A stretch of DNA of 64,000 nucleotides from Sphingomonas sp. NFR04 (GTDB taxonomy: Bacteria; Pseudomonadota; Alphaproteobacteria; Sphingomonadales; Sphingomonadaceae). The notes beneath the pieces were generated by a model. It saw only the letters and a list, made by a program, of their open reading frames with translations. It ran no database searches and was not told where the DNA came from. This document shows, in pieces, positions 8,002 through 17,773 of the stretch. Positions within the stretch are counted from its first letter, which is position 1; every line of letters begins with the position of its first letter. A program made the translations under genes and the position numbers. The DNA lies in contig NZ_FORV01000002.1 of the NCBI RefSeq assembly GCF_900114095.1, positions 1 to 64,000 of the forward strand, written 5' to 3'.

Positions 8002-9486
8002 ATGGCGAACCTTCCACGCGCCCGCTCGGCGCTGTCTACCCTCTTGCTCGGCGCCTGCGCCTTGCAGCCCGACTATCGCCCGCCCGCGCTGGACGTGCCG
8101 GGCGCGTGGACCAACGACCGCGGCGGGTCGGCCGAAACGCTGGGGACGGCAACGCCGGTTACGCCGCGCTGGTGGTCGCAACTGCACGATCCGGCCGTCG
8201 ATCACCTGGTGGCGGCGGCGCTGCGCGACAACCCGACACTGAGCGAGGCCGCAGCGCGGATCGACCAGGCACGCGCCCTGGTCGCCGTACGCGATGCCGG
8301 ACGAGTGCCGGCCATCGGCATTGATGGCAGCGCCACGCGTGCACGGGATCGCTTCGACCCATCGGGGGGGCCAAGCTATCAGACATCGGCCGCGCTCGGC
8401 CCCCGGCTCTCCTGGGAGCTCGACCTATGGCGGCGGGTGCGCGAAGGCACGATAGCCGCGCGTCGTCGCGTCGCCGCACGGACCGCGGATGCATATGGGG
8501 TGCGCCTGTCGATCGTCGCGGACGTCGCGGACACGGTCATCGCGCTGCGTGCATGTGTCCTGGTCCGCGGCGTGCGCGACCGCGACATCGCCTCCCGGGA
8601 GGTCGAACTGACGATCAGTCGCGCGCGGTTCGCCTTGGGCAATATCGCACCGGTCGTGCTGGCCGCGGCACGAAGCAATCTCGCCTCCGCCCGCACCGAA
8701 CGGGCTGCGCAGGAAGAAACCTGCCTGCGGCTGGTCGATGCTCTGGTGGCACTAACAGGCGTGGAAGCAACGACCATTCGCAGCCTCGTCGCGGTGTCGT
8801 TGCCTCGCGCCGCCCTCGCCGGCGCCGGGGAGGCCACGGCCGATCCGTGGCTGCCCGTGCCGCCGCCCCATCGCCTTGCGCTTCCGGCGATCGTATTGTT
8901 GCGGAACCCGAGCGTGGTATCGGCGGAAAACGAAGTGGCGGCCCGCTGGTCCGAAGTCGCGATCGCCCGCGCCGAGCGGCTGCCGCGGATCGACCTTGCC
9001 GCGGTGCTCACCGGGCAGTGGATCCGGGCGTTCGGATCGGACACCACCTTTGTCAGCAATTCCCTCGGCGCCACGGTCACGGCCCCGCTACTCGATGGTG
9101 GCGCTGGCGCCGGCAATGTCCGCAGGGCACAAGCCGCCTATGGCGAGGCGGTCGCGCAACGCGCCACGGCCATTCGCACCGTCGTACGGGAGGTCGAGGA
9201 TGCCTTGGCGGCTCGGCAGTCGGCAGCGCTTCGCGTCGAGACCTCGCGGGAGATGCTGGAGAGCGCGCGCTTCGCATTGGAGGCGAACGCGGCGCGCTGG
9301 CGCGCTGGCGCGATCTCGCAGCTCGAGTTCGAGGACAGCCGGCGAACGTTCAACCGCGCGGAGCAGGGCGCCATCGATGCGAACGCCGACCGGGCGCGCG
9401 CCTGGGTCGCACTAGTGCGCCGCACCGGCCCCGCGGCAGACCCCGGCCCCATGCCGACCCCGGAAATCGAAAGCACATCGCGATGA
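8002..9486 (+). CDS. NodT-type outer-membrane efflux channel lipoprotein
   Basis: A 494-residue TolC/NodT-family channel, the outer-membrane exit duct of a tripartite RND pump. The start at 8002 gives a short lipoprotein signal with lipobox LGAC, then the family start (LQPDYRPP). Two repeated coiled-coil halves follow: DQARALVAVRDAGRVP at ~90 in the first and LPRIDLAAVLTG at ~325 in the second. Length is normal. It ends ATGA, overlapping the membrane-fusion gene, so the operon is translationally coupled. Confidence 0.9.
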   Translation: MANLPRARSALSTLLLGACALQPDYRPPALDVPGAWTNDRGGSAETLGTATPVTPRWWSQLHDPAVDHLVAAALRDNPTLSEAAARIDQARALVAVRDAGRVPAIGIDGSATRARDRFDPSGGPSYQTSAALGPRLSWELDLWRRVREGTIAARRRVAARTADAYGVRLSIVADVADTVIALRACVLVRGVRDRDIASREVELTISRARFALGNIAPVVLAAARSNLASARTERAAQEETCLRLVDALVALTGVEATTIRSLVAVSLPRAALAGAGEATADPWLPVPPPHRLALPAIVLLRNPSVVSAENEVAARWSEVAIARAERLPRIDLAAVLTGQWIRAFGSDTTFVSNSLGATVTAPLLDGGAGAGNVRRAQAAYGEAVAQRATAIRTVVREVEDALAARQSAALRVETSREMLESARFALEANAARWRAGAISQLEFEDSRRTFNRAEQGAIDANADRARAWVALVRRTGPAADPGPMPTPEIESTSR

Positions 9487-10631
9487 ACGGCTCCGTCCCC
9501 GTATCCCCCAATGCCGCGTCGCCAGCGAGGAACGGCGGCACGCGCTCGCCCCTGCGAGACCGTGTGCGGGCAATATGGGTGGCGCTCGCATTCCTGCTGG
9601 CAGCGGGGGCGGCGCTCTACGTCTTCACGCTGCGGCCGGGCGACGGACCGGTGGCGGCCGGGCAATCGCGTGCCGCGCTCACGGTCACGACAGCGACGCC
9701 GCGGCGGACGACATGGCCCGTGGTCGTGGTCGCGCAAGGCGCCATTGCGCCGTGGGAGGAAGCGAGCATCGGCACGCAGATCGGCAGCTATCAGCTGGTA
9801 GAGGTCCGCGCGAACGTCGGCGATCGGGTGCGGCGCGGACAGGTCCTCGCCCGGCTCGACGCCGCACTCCTGCGCGCGGAGGAGGCGCAACTGCTCGCCA
9901 GGAACGCGCAGGCAACCGCCAACGATCGCCGTGCCCGGGGGCTTCGAGGCGTCGGCGGGATCAGCGACCAGGAAGCGCTCCAGTACACGACCGAGGCGAA
10001 GACCGCATCGGCGCTCCTGGCCGCCAAGCGGCTCCAGCTGCGCTATACCGACATACGTGCCCCGGACGACGGCGTGGTCACCGCGCGTAGCGCGACGACC
10101 GGTGCGGTGGTGCCAGCGGGACAGGAACTGTTCCGCATCATCCGCAAGGATCGCCTAGAATGGCGCGGCGAACTGGGTCCCGCGGACATGCGGGTCGCGC
10201 GGCGCGGCCAGGCCATTCGGCTGGCGCTTCCCGGGGGAGGCGAGGCGCGGGCGAAGATCCGCGCCTTCGCTCCGGCGCTGGAAGCCGCATCGCGTCTAGG
10301 CACGGTCTATGCGGATATCCTGCCGGGCAGCCCCGCGCGCGCAGGCATGTACGCCAATGGCACCATCCTCGTCGGCGAGGCCGCGGCGTTGGTCGTACCG
10401 GCCGAGTGCGTCGTGATCCGCGACGGCCGCAGCTATGTCCTGCTTCTGTCGACGCCGGCGAGACGGTCGGACGTTGCGTTGCGCGCGGTCGCGACGGGCC
10501 GCCGGCAGGGCGACCAAGTCGAGATCACCCAGGGCCTCGCCGGCACCGAGCATCTGGTGCGACGGGGGGCGGCGTTCCTGGACGACGGCGATGTCGTCGA
10601 CATCGCGCAAGCGGCAAAGGATCGGCCGTGA
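9483..10631 (+). CDS. RND efflux periplasmic adaptor (membrane fusion protein)
   Basis: A 382-residue HlyD/AcrA-type adaptor that bridges the RND pump and the outer-membrane channel. Residues ~28-52 form the N-terminal membrane anchor (WVALAFLLAAGAALYVF). A lipoyl half-motif follows (VRANVGDRVRRGQVLARLDA, ~110), then an alpha-hairpin rich in Ala/Glu and the second lipoyl half (IRAPDDGVVTARSA, ~195). The C-terminal barrel has the pattern PGSPARAGMYANGTI. The start overlaps the upstream stop (ATGA at 9483-9486). The stop overlaps the GTG of the pump gene. Confidence 0.92.
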   Translation: MNGSVPVSPNAASPARNGGTRSPLRDRVRAIWVALAFLLAAGAALYVFTLRPGDGPVAAGQSRAALTVTTATPRRTTWPVVVVAQGAIAPWEEASIGTQIGSYQLVEVRANVGDRVRRGQVLARLDAALLRAEEAQLLARNAQATANDRRARGLRGVGGISDQEALQYTTEAKTASALLAAKRLQLRYTDIRAPDDGVVTARSATTGAVVPAGQELFRIIRKDRLEWRGELGPADMRVARRGQAIRLALPGGGEARAKIRAFAPALEAASRLGTVYADILPGSPARAGMYANGTILVGEAAALVVPAECVVIRDGRSYVLLLSTPARRSDVALRAVATGRRQGDQVEITQGLAGTEHLVRRGAAFLDDGDVVDIAQAAKDRP

Positions 10632-13600
10632 ACCTGGCGACCTGGTCGATCCGCAATCCGATCCCGGCGGTCCTGCTCTTCGTCCTGCTGGCAATCGCGG
10701 GGGCGGTCGGCTTCGCACGACTGCCCGTGCAGGACCTCCCCGACATCGACCTGCCGTCGGTGGCCGTCTCCGGGGTCCTCCCCGGGGCGACGCCAACCCA
10801 GCTGGAAACCGAGGTGGCGCGGCCGATGGAGGATGCCATCGCCGCCTTGGAGGGGGTCCGCCATGTCAAGACGACGATCACCGAAGGCTCGGTGCGGATC
10901 GACGTCGAGTTCAGCCTCGAGACCGTGCTGGCCGACGCGCAGATCCGCACCAAGGATGCCATCGATTCCGTTCGTTCGGACCTGCCGTCGAACCTTCTGC
11001 CGCCCACGGTGGCGACCAGCAATTTCACCGTCGATCCCATATTGATGCTGGCCGTCAGGTCGCCGCGCATGGACGAGGCGGAGTTGAGCTGGTTCGTCGA
11101 CGACGCCGTCGTCCGCGCCGTCCGCGCGGTGCCGGGCGTCGGCAAGGTCGAGCGGGTCGGCGGCATCGAACGCGAAGCCCAGGTCGTGGTCGATCCCGTT
11201 CGCCTTTCGAGTGTCGGCGCAACGCCGAGTGACGTCTCGCGTGCGCTGCGCCAGATGCAGCAGCAATCCTCGGGCGGGCGCGGGCAGCTCGGCGGGGAAG
11301 AGCAGTCGATCCGCACGGTCGCGCTGGCCGGGCAAGCATCCGAGCTGGCGATGCTGCCGGTACTGTTGCCGGACGGACGGAAGATCCGGCTGGACCAGGT
11401 CGCGACGGTCCGCGACGGCAGCGCGGATCGCACGCACTTCGCGATGCTCGACGGCAATCCGGTCGTCGGCCTGACGATCTACCGCGCGAGGGGAGCGGGC
11501 GAGGTCGCCGTCGCAAAAGGTATCAGGGCCGCGCTCGAAGATCTGGAGCGCCGAACGCCGGGACTCGCGTTCACCCAGGTCGGCGGTTCGATCGACTATA
11601 CGATCGAGCAATATGAGGCATCGATGGCGATGCTCTACGAAGGCGCGTTGCTCGCCATCTTCGTGGTCTGGCTGTTCCTGCGCGACTGGCGGGCGACATT
11701 GATCGCGGCCACCGCGCTTCCGCTGTCGATCCTGCCGACGTTCGCCGCGATCTATTGGTTCGGCTACACGCTCAACACCCTTACCCTGCTCGCGCTGGCG
11801 GTAGTCATCGGCATCCTCGTCGACGATGCCATCGTCGAGGTGGAGAATATCGAACGGCACCGCCGCACGGGCAAGCCGGCGCTGCAGGCAACCGTGGAGG
11901 CGGTCGACGAGATCGCCAAGGCCGTGATCGCGACCACCATGAGTCTGGTGGCCGTCTTCCTGCCTACCGCGGTGATGACCGGCTATGCGGGATTGTTCTT
12001 CACGCCGTTCGGCTGGACCGCCGTCACCGCCGTGCTCGCCTCGCTGCTGGTGGCGCGCCTGCTCACGCCGATGATGGCAGCCTATTTCCTGGCTGGGTCA
12101 GGACGGAGCGAAGCCGAGAAAGCGCATGCGGCCAGGGACCGGCTCTACATCCCAGCGGTCCGATGGTGCCTCGCCCATCCCGGTGCCACGATCGCGGCGA
12201 CCTTGGCGTTCCTGATTGCCTCGCTCGCGCTCCTCCCGCTGATTCCGATCGGCTTTCTTCCCGCCGACGATCGCAGCCTGACCGAAATGTCCATCGAGCT
12301 GCCCCCCGGAACGGCCCTCGAGACGACGGTCGAGGCAAGCGAGCAGGTACGCCGGGCGATATCGCGCTTGAAGGGTATCCGACATGTCTACGCAACTATC
12401 GGTCAGGCCAATGAATCGAGCGCGGGCGAGGTGCGCGATGCCTTCGTGACCCTGGTACTCGCCCCTCGGGGAGAGCGCCCGTCGAAGACGGCGATCGAGG
12501 CGGTCGTGCGCGCGGGCGTGGCCGATGTCCCCGGCGCTCGCTTCTCGGTCGGCGACGGCGGTAGCGAGAGGCTCGAGCTCATCCTTGCCAGCGAGGATGC
12601 ACGAGCGCTGGGCCAGACCGCGCAGCGGCTGGTCCGCGCGTTGCGCGGGGTAGGGACCCTGTCGAACGTCAACTCGACGGCGAGTGCCGAGAGGCAGGAA
12701 ATCGTCATTAGGCCCGACCTGCAACGCGCCGCCGAACGCGGTGTCTCCACCGAGGCGATCGGCGACGTGGTGCGGATTGCGACCAGCGGCGATTTCGATG
12801 CGCAGGTCGGCCGCCTCAACCTCGACAACCGACAGGTCTTCATCCGGACCCGCATGGCCGACCAGGCACGCCGGGACCTGACCACGCTCGCCAATCTCCG
12901 TGTCGCCGGCCGCGGTGGGACCGTTACCTTGGGGAGCATCGCCGACATCTCGGTGACAAGCGATCTGTCGCGAATCGAGCGCTACGATCGCAAGCGCTTC
13001 GTCGCCGTGAGCGCCGACCTAAACGGGATGGCGCAAGGGGACACGCTGGCGCAGGCCGAGGCGCTCCCCGCCATTCGCACCATGCCGTCGACCGTATCGC
13101 TCCTGTCCGACGGCAGCGCGCAGATCGGCGAGGACGTGTCCGCAGGCTTCCTGACCGCGCTCGCCGCGGGCGTTGTGTGCATCTATTGCGTACTGGTCCT
13201 GCTCTTCCGGGACTTCTTCCAGCCGATCACCATCCTTGCCGCGCTGCCGCTTTCGATCGGCGGTGCCTTCCTCGCCCTGTACTTGAGCGGCAGCACGCTG
13301 GTGCTCACCGCCATGATCGGGCTCGTCATGCTGATGGGCATCGTCGCCAAGAACTCCATCCTGCTCGTCGAGTATGCGGTCCTGGGCATCAGAAGCCGCG
13401 GGCTGACGCGTACGGATGCTCTCGTAGAGGCCTGCCGGATGCGGGCGCGCCCGATCGTCATGACGAGCATGGCGATGATCGGCGGCATGACGCCGCTGGC
13501 CCTGGGCATCGGGGCTGACGCTAGCTTCCGCCAGCCAATGGCAATCGCGGTCATCGGCGGCCTGGTCACGTCGACATTGCTGAGCCTGCTGGTGGTGCCG

Positions 13601-13696
13601 GTCATCTTCGAACGCGTCGACGACCTTGAGCAGCGTGCGCGCCGGTTCTGGCGCCACGCCCCCCCTCAACTCCGAAACGGACACGAAGCCTTATGA
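10628..13696 (+). CDS. RND-family efflux transporter, inner-membrane pump
   Basis: A 1022-residue HAE1-type RND pump driven by proton motive force. Landmarks: N-terminal anchor (NPIPAVLLFVLLAIAGAVGF), docking segment LPDIDLPSVAVSGVLPGATP, and the TM4 proton-relay signature VDDAIVEVENIERH (~residue 400). A second set of membrane segments includes GLVMLMGIVAKNSILLVEY near 900. Length and twofold symmetry are normal. The GTG start at 10628 overlaps the adaptor stop. It ends ATGA over the mlaA start. Substrate cannot be read from the sequence. Confidence 0.93.
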   Translation: MNLATWSIRNPIPAVLLFVLLAIAGAVGFARLPVQDLPDIDLPSVAVSGVLPGATPTQLETEVARPMEDAIAALEGVRHVKTTITEGSVRIDVEFSLETVLADAQIRTKDAIDSVRSDLPSNLLPPTVATSNFTVDPILMLAVRSPRMDEAELSWFVDDAVVRAVRAVPGVGKVERVGGIEREAQVVVDPVRLSSVGATPSDVSRALRQMQQQSSGGRGQLGGEEQSIRTVALAGQASELAMLPVLLPDGRKIRLDQVATVRDGSADRTHFAMLDGNPVVGLTIYRARGAGEVAVAKGIRAALEDLERRTPGLAFTQVGGSIDYTIEQYEASMAMLYEGALLAIFVVWLFLRDWRATLIAATALPLSILPTFAAIYWFGYTLNTLTLLALAVVIGILVDDAIVEVENIERHRRTGKPALQATVEAVDEIAKAVIATTMSLVAVFLPTAVMTGYAGLFFTPFGWTAVTAVLASLLVARLLTPMMAAYFLAGSGRSEAEKAHAARDRLYIPAVRWCLAHPGATIAATLAFLIASLALLPLIPIGFLPADDRSLTEMSIELPPGTALETTVEASEQVRRAISRLKGIRHVYATIGQANESSAGEVRDAFVTLVLAPRGERPSKTAIEAVVRAGVADVPGARFSVGDGGSERLELILASEDARALGQTAQRLVRALRGVGTLSNVNSTASAERQEIVIRPDLQRAAERGVSTEAIGDVVRIATSGDFDAQVGRLNLDNRQVFIRTRMADQARRDLTTLANLRVAGRGGTVTLGSIADISVTSDLSRIERYDRKRFVAVSADLNGMAQGDTLAQAEALPAIRTMPSTVSLLSDGSAQIGEDVSAGFLTALAAGVVCIYCVLVLLFRDFFQPITILAALPLSIGGAFLALYLSGSTLVLTAMIGLVMLMGIVAKNSILLVEYAVLGIRSRGLTRTDALVEACRMRARPIVMTSMAMIGGMTPLALGIGADASFRQPMAIAVIGGLVTSTLLSLLVVPVIFERVDDLEQRARRFWRHAPPQLRNGHEAL

Positions 13697-14592
13697 TCCT
13701 CGCGACCTTATGCGTTGTCGCCCAATCGGCCGGCTTGAACGCGCTTCCCGCTGCATCCCCTCGGGAGGCAACGGGTCAAATGGTCCCAGAGGCCGCCGCG
13801 CAGCAGCCCGCTCCGCAGCCCGGGCCGCCCGCCGCAACGATCGAAGGCGGGCAACGCGCCGGTGCGCCCGAGGAAGCGGCTCCGGCCGACGGGGTGCCCT
13901 TGCAAGGCGAGATCGTGGTGAGCGCTAAGCCGGCGCCGCCGCGAAGCGACCCGATGCAAGGCCTGAACAAGGCTTCCTTCGACGTGGTGCAGGCGGCCGA
14001 CAGGGCCGTTACCGGTCCAGTGGCGCGCGGGTACAAGCAAGCGGTTCCCGCGCCCGTCCGCAGCGGCCTGCGCAATGCGCTTCGTAATCTCGGCGAGCCG
14101 GTGGTGGCCGTCAACTACCTCTTGCAGCTCAAGCCGGGGAAGAGCCTGGAAACGATCGGCCGCCTGGCCGTCAACTCGACGCTAGGGGTTGCCGGGCTGC
14201 TCGACGTGGCGAAGCGACGCCCATTCCATCTGCCGCACCGAGCGAACGGCTTCGCCTATACCCTGGGCTATTACGGCGTGAAACCCGGATCCTATCTCTA
14301 CCTTCCCCTGATCGGCCCGACCACCGTTCGCGACCTCGCAGGGCGATTGGGGGACGTGTCGCTGCTGCCGTTCGCCGTTGGGGCCCCTTTCCGCAACCCG
14401 CTCGTCGCCGGTTCCGCGACCGCCATACGCTTGGTCGACGAACGCGCCGAAGCCGATGACGCCATCCAACAAACCAGGACCGAGAATGCGGACCCCTATG
14501 CGGCTACCCGATCGAGATATCTCAAGCAGCGGCAAGCGGAGATCGATAGCCTCCGGGGCACTCACAGCGATCCGTCATCAGATCCGCGCTGA
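13693..14592 (+). CDS. mlaA: MlaA (VacJ) family phospholipid-transport protein
   Basis: A 299-residue MlaA homologue, which removes mislocalised phospholipid from the outer leaflet of the outer membrane. Landmarks are DPMQGLNKASFDVVQAADRA (~residue 86), a VNYLLQLKPGKS segment, and the core LAVNSTLGVAGLLDVA followed by GYYGVKPGSYLYLPLIGPTT (~195). The first ~85 residues are Pro/Ala-rich and unlike the usual short lipoprotein leader; no clear lipobox is visible. The ATG overlaps the pump stop, making it the fourth gene of the efflux operon, an unusual setting. Confidence 0.88.
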   Translation: MILATLCVVAQSAGLNALPAASPREATGQMVPEAAAQQPAPQPGPPAATIEGGQRAGAPEEAAPADGVPLQGEIVVSAKPAPPRSDPMQGLNKASFDVVQAADRAVTGPVARGYKQAVPAPVRSGLRNALRNLGEPVVAVNYLLQLKPGKSLETIGRLAVNSTLGVAGLLDVAKRRPFHLPHRANGFAYTLGYYGVKPGSYLYLPLIGPTTVRDLAGRLGDVSLLPFAVGAPFRNPLVAGSATAIRLVDERAEADDAIQQTRTENADPYAATRSRYLKQRQAEIDSLRGTHSDPSSDPR

Positions 14593-14822
14593 CGCATCTG
14601 GCCATCCGCGCCTGCTATGAGATCATACTTAACCTGGCGACTACTTGATGGCCGGCCCTAGGCGTCATCCTCCTAAATGCGCCTTGGCGGGCATCGATAC
14701 CTATGTGGGCGATCTCGCCTCGGCCCAAGGCTGGTGCGCGTTGAAAAATAACGGGTACAGCCATGTGCGGCTATGGCGGGCGTGCGGAGTCTAGCGGGCT
14801 CTAGCACCGAGCGAGGCGTCGA

Positions 14823-15761
14823 ATGCCCGATCCTTCCATGGCACTCCCGCCGACGGGCACATTCGCGTTCGAGCCGCAGGATCGCGGGTCGATGCCGGCC
14901 CCGGCGGATATTCTCGGCACGATCCTGTCCCTGATCGTCCTCGGCGCAGCCCTCTACCAGGCCCGCAATCTCGATTTCGCGAAGATCCTCGCGTCGGTAC
15001 CTCCTTCGCCAGCCTTCTGGGGCCTGCTCGCAATCAGCTACCTGATCGGACCGGCCAGCGACTGGCTCATTTTTCACCGACTATGGGGCGTTGGCCCCGC
15101 TGCCCTCGGTCCCCTGGTCCGCAAGCTCATCTACAACGAGTTGCTGGTCGGCTATCTCGGCGAGGCCTATTTCTACGGTTGGGCACGCCAGAACCTGAAA
15201 TTCGTCACCACCCCGTTTGGCGCCATCAAGGACGTTGCCGTGCTCTCGGCCATTGCGGGCAACGTGACGATGCTTGCCTTTTTGATTGCGGCACTTCGCT
15301 TTGCCGAGTTGCTGCCACGTACTGGTCTCGCGACCGCGGCCGGCTGGTCGATCGCCTTCGTGATCGGAACGTCGCTCGGCATGATAATGCTGCCAAGGTC
15401 GCTATTCTCCCTCGAAAAAAACGAACTCACGATGGTCTTCATTGTCCATCTCCTCCGCATCGTGGCGACGACGCTCGTCTCCGCGGCGCTGTGGCACCTT
15501 GTGTTGCCGGAGGTGCCTTTGGCCTGGTGGCTCGTCCTAGCGATCGCCCGGCTTCTTATTTCCCGCCTACCCTTCGTGCCGAACAAGGATGTCCTGTTCG
15601 CCGCGATGGCAGTCCTCACACTCGGCAATGCCGTCGAGACCGCAGCATTGATGGCGCTCATGGCGGGACTGGTCCTGACGATTCATGTGACCATCGGGAT
15701 CAGCCTGGCGGTTGCCGACCTTATTGCGAAGAGGTCCAGCGATGCGTCGCCTGCTCTTTAG
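14823..15761 (+). CDS. polytopic membrane protein, flippase-like (LPG-synthase TM region type)
   Basis: A 312-residue protein with about eight hydrophobic segments (first IVLGAALYQARNLDF near residue 40, last ALMAGLVLTIHVTIGISL near 290) and little soluble sequence. The pattern resembles the membrane domain of lysylphosphatidylglycerol synthases and related lipid flippases, but no catalytic domain is fused. It overlaps the DUF2141 gene, and a glycosyltransferase follows, suggesting export or decoration of an envelope glycolipid. The family call is tentative. Confidence 0.6.
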   Translation: MPDPSMALPPTGTFAFEPQDRGSMPAPADILGTILSLIVLGAALYQARNLDFAKILASVPPSPAFWGLLAISYLIGPASDWLIFHRLWGVGPAALGPLVRKLIYNELLVGYLGEAYFYGWARQNLKFVTTPFGAIKDVAVLSAIAGNVTMLAFLIAALRFAELLPRTGLATAAGWSIAFVIGTSLGMIMLPRSLFSLEKNELTMVFIVHLLRIVATTLVSAALWHLVLPEVPLAWWLVLAIARLLISRLPFVPNKDVLFAAMAVLTLGNAVETAALMALMAGLVLTIHVTIGISLAVADLIAKRSSDASPAL

Positions 15762-16260
15762 CCTCGCGGCCAGTCCCCTATTGATCGCCGCCACCCTGCA
15801 GTCCAAGCCGGACCTGGGAATGGCCGAAGGCAGGTGCCGTGCCGATGAGCCTGGCCCCTCGTTCGTCGTCAATGTCGAGGGGCTCAAGGACCGGACAGGC
15901 ATGCTCAAGCTGGAAGTCTACCCGGCCAGCGACCCGGACTTCCTGGCGGACGACGATATCCTGATCTCGGCCGGCAAGGTCTTCCGCAGGGTCGAACAGG
16001 CCCTTCCCGCGTCGGGATCGGTCCAGCTCTGTGTGCGGCTCCCCTCGGCAGGCAGGTATTCGGTGAGCCTGCTGCACGATCGTGACGGCAACCGGAAGTT
16101 CGGCTGGCGGATCGACGGAATAGGGTTTGCGGGCAACCCCAGGCTTGGGTGGAGCAAACCTGCCGCTCTCGCTGCCAGCGCCGTGGCGCTCTCGGGCCCG
16201 ACGCGGATCGAGATCGTGATGAACTATCGCCGCGGCCTCGGCATGCGCCCGATACGATGA
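15742..16260 (+). CDS. DUF2141-family periplasmic protein
   Basis: A 172-residue secreted protein. A signal peptide (MRRLLFSLAASPLLIAATLQ) precedes a beta-rich domain containing GMLKLEVYP, LPSAGRYSVSLLHDRDGN (~residue 115) and KFGWRIDGIGFAGNP, the usual core of DUF2141. The start at 15742 lies inside the end of the previous gene. The role is unknown; its place between a flippase-like protein and a glycosyltransferase suggests envelope carbohydrate or lipid work. Confidence 0.85.
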   Translation: MRRLLFSLAASPLLIAATLQSKPDLGMAEGRCRADEPGPSFVVNVEGLKDRTGMLKLEVYPASDPDFLADDDILISAGKVFRRVEQALPASGSVQLCVRLPSAGRYSVSLLHDRDGNRKFGWRIDGIGFAGNPRLGWSKPAALAASAVALSGPTRIEIVMNYRRGLGMRPIR

Positions 16261-16273
16261 CTGGAGACTGCCG

Positions 16274-17434
16274 ATGAGGATCGTCGATGTCTGCGCCTTC
16301 TATTCTCCCAGGGGTGGGGGCGTGAAGACCTATGTTGGCCAGAAGCTGGCGATGGCCGAGCGCATGGAACAGGATATCACCATCCTGGCACCGGCCGACG
16401 ACGACGCAGTGATCGAGCTTTGCCCTCGCGCTCGGATCCAGACGATTGCCTCTCCACGTTTCCCGCTCGACCGGAAGTACTGGTACTTCAAGGATGAGAT
16501 GGCGCTTCATGCTGCGCTCGACAGCTTGGCGCCGGACTTCGTAGAAGCGTCCTCCCCGTGGCGGAGCCCCCTGATGGTGGCAAACTGGCGGCCCGAGAAA
16601 CCCAAGGCGCTCATCCTGCACGCCGATCCCCTGTCGGCCTATGCCTATCGCTGGCTCGAGCCGCTGGTTAGCCGCGAAACGATCGACCGACGTTTCGGCC
16701 GGTATTGGGACCACTTGCGCCAGCTCGGCCGGCTGTACGACGCCGTCGTCTGTGCCAGCGAGGACCTGGCTTCGCGGATGAAGGCCGGAGGCGTGGGCAA
16801 TGTCGTGACCGTCCCGATGGGGGTCGAGGCGCAGCGCTTTTCGGCCGGCAATCGCAGTGAGGCGCTCCGCGCCAGCCTCCTCGCGCAATGCGGCCTCGGC
16901 ACCGACGCGACATTGCTCGTGGCGGCCGGCAGGCTGGCGCCGGAAAAGCGTTTGCCGATGCTGGTCGAAGCAGTGACCATCGCGGGGCGGCATCGCCCAC
17001 TGGCCCTGGCGATCTTCGGTGAGGGGCGGGATCATTCGAAAATCCTGCGATCGATCGGCGGGAATCCTCATGTCCGGCTGTTCCGCCCCGAACGGCATCA
17101 GGAGAGATTTGCCAGCATCCTGGCGAGCGCAGATGCGTTCCTGCATGGCTGCGAGGCCGAAACCTTTTGCATGACCGCAGCCGAGGCGAGCGCCAGTGGC
17201 ATACCACTGATCGTGCCCGACCGCGGCGGCGCAGCCGACTTCGCCAAGGGCCCGATGGGGCTCGCCTATCGTGCTGCGGATCGTGCGGATTTGGTCCGCA
17301 CCATTCTCACGCTGCCGGACCGCTACGCCGAACGCCGGACCGGTCGCCATGTGCGCGCGATGGACGACCATTTCGCCGCGCTGTTCGCGCTCTACCAGAA
17401 CCTGCGTGGGGGCATGCTGCTCGCGGCGGCGTAA
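16274..17434 (+). CDS. GT4-family glycosyltransferase
   Basis: A 386-residue GT-B fold transferase using a nucleotide-sugar donor. The N-terminal domain starts with the acceptor-binding motif YSPRGGGVKTYVGQ. The C-terminal donor domain has VAAGRLAPEKRLPMLVEA (~residue 217), FGEGRD, and the E-x7-E motif region ETFCMTAAEASASGIPLIV (~296). Length is normal for GT4. It follows the DUF2141 gene by 13 bases and is the last gene of the envelope cluster. Donor and acceptor are unknown. Confidence 0.9.
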   Translation: MRIVDVCAFYSPRGGGVKTYVGQKLAMAERMEQDITILAPADDDAVIELCPRARIQTIASPRFPLDRKYWYFKDEMALHAALDSLAPDFVEASSPWRSPLMVANWRPEKPKALILHADPLSAYAYRWLEPLVSRETIDRRFGRYWDHLRQLGRLYDAVVCASEDLASRMKAGGVGNVVTVPMGVEAQRFSAGNRSEALRASLLAQCGLGTDATLLVAAGRLAPEKRLPMLVEAVTIAGRHRPLALAIFGEGRDHSKILRSIGGNPHVRLFRPERHQERFASILASADAFLHGCEAETFCMTAAEASASGIPLIVPDRGGAADFAKGPMGLAYRAADRADLVRTILTLPDRYAERRTGRHVRAMDDHFAALFALYQNLRGGMLLAAA

Positions 17435-17773
17435 GGGTTGCCGCGTCGTGATTCTAAATAGAGGAAATTCGTCGCTCACCCACGTGCGGTTTCGCACGCT
17501 TCCCGGCGTCTGAGCGCGGATACCGGCATCGACTGCGAAGGAACGAAGCATGCATGGCACCGACGGCGGCAGATCTGGGTGTTCGTCGGTGGTCGACGGA
17601 TCGGTCCAGCACGTCGGAAAGCGGCTGGAAACCCCGCCGATTGCGGCCAAGCTCGAAGCCCCGAGGATGTCGCGTTCCCGGGAGGGCCGTCCCTGATGCC
17701 GGACGCGGTTCCACAGTGCGCACGGTCACCCATTGCATTGCCCCGGCGGCCGCGCCCCTCTTATGGGAGTCCC
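17435..17773. other. intergenic region before the ECF sigma gene
   Basis: About 340 bases with no supported gene. It must hold the promoter of the sigma/FecR/receptor unit. I see no clear sigma-70 or iron-box sequence and no strong terminator. Longer upstream in-frame starts for the sigma gene exist, but the sequence they would add has no family features. Confidence 0.4.
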
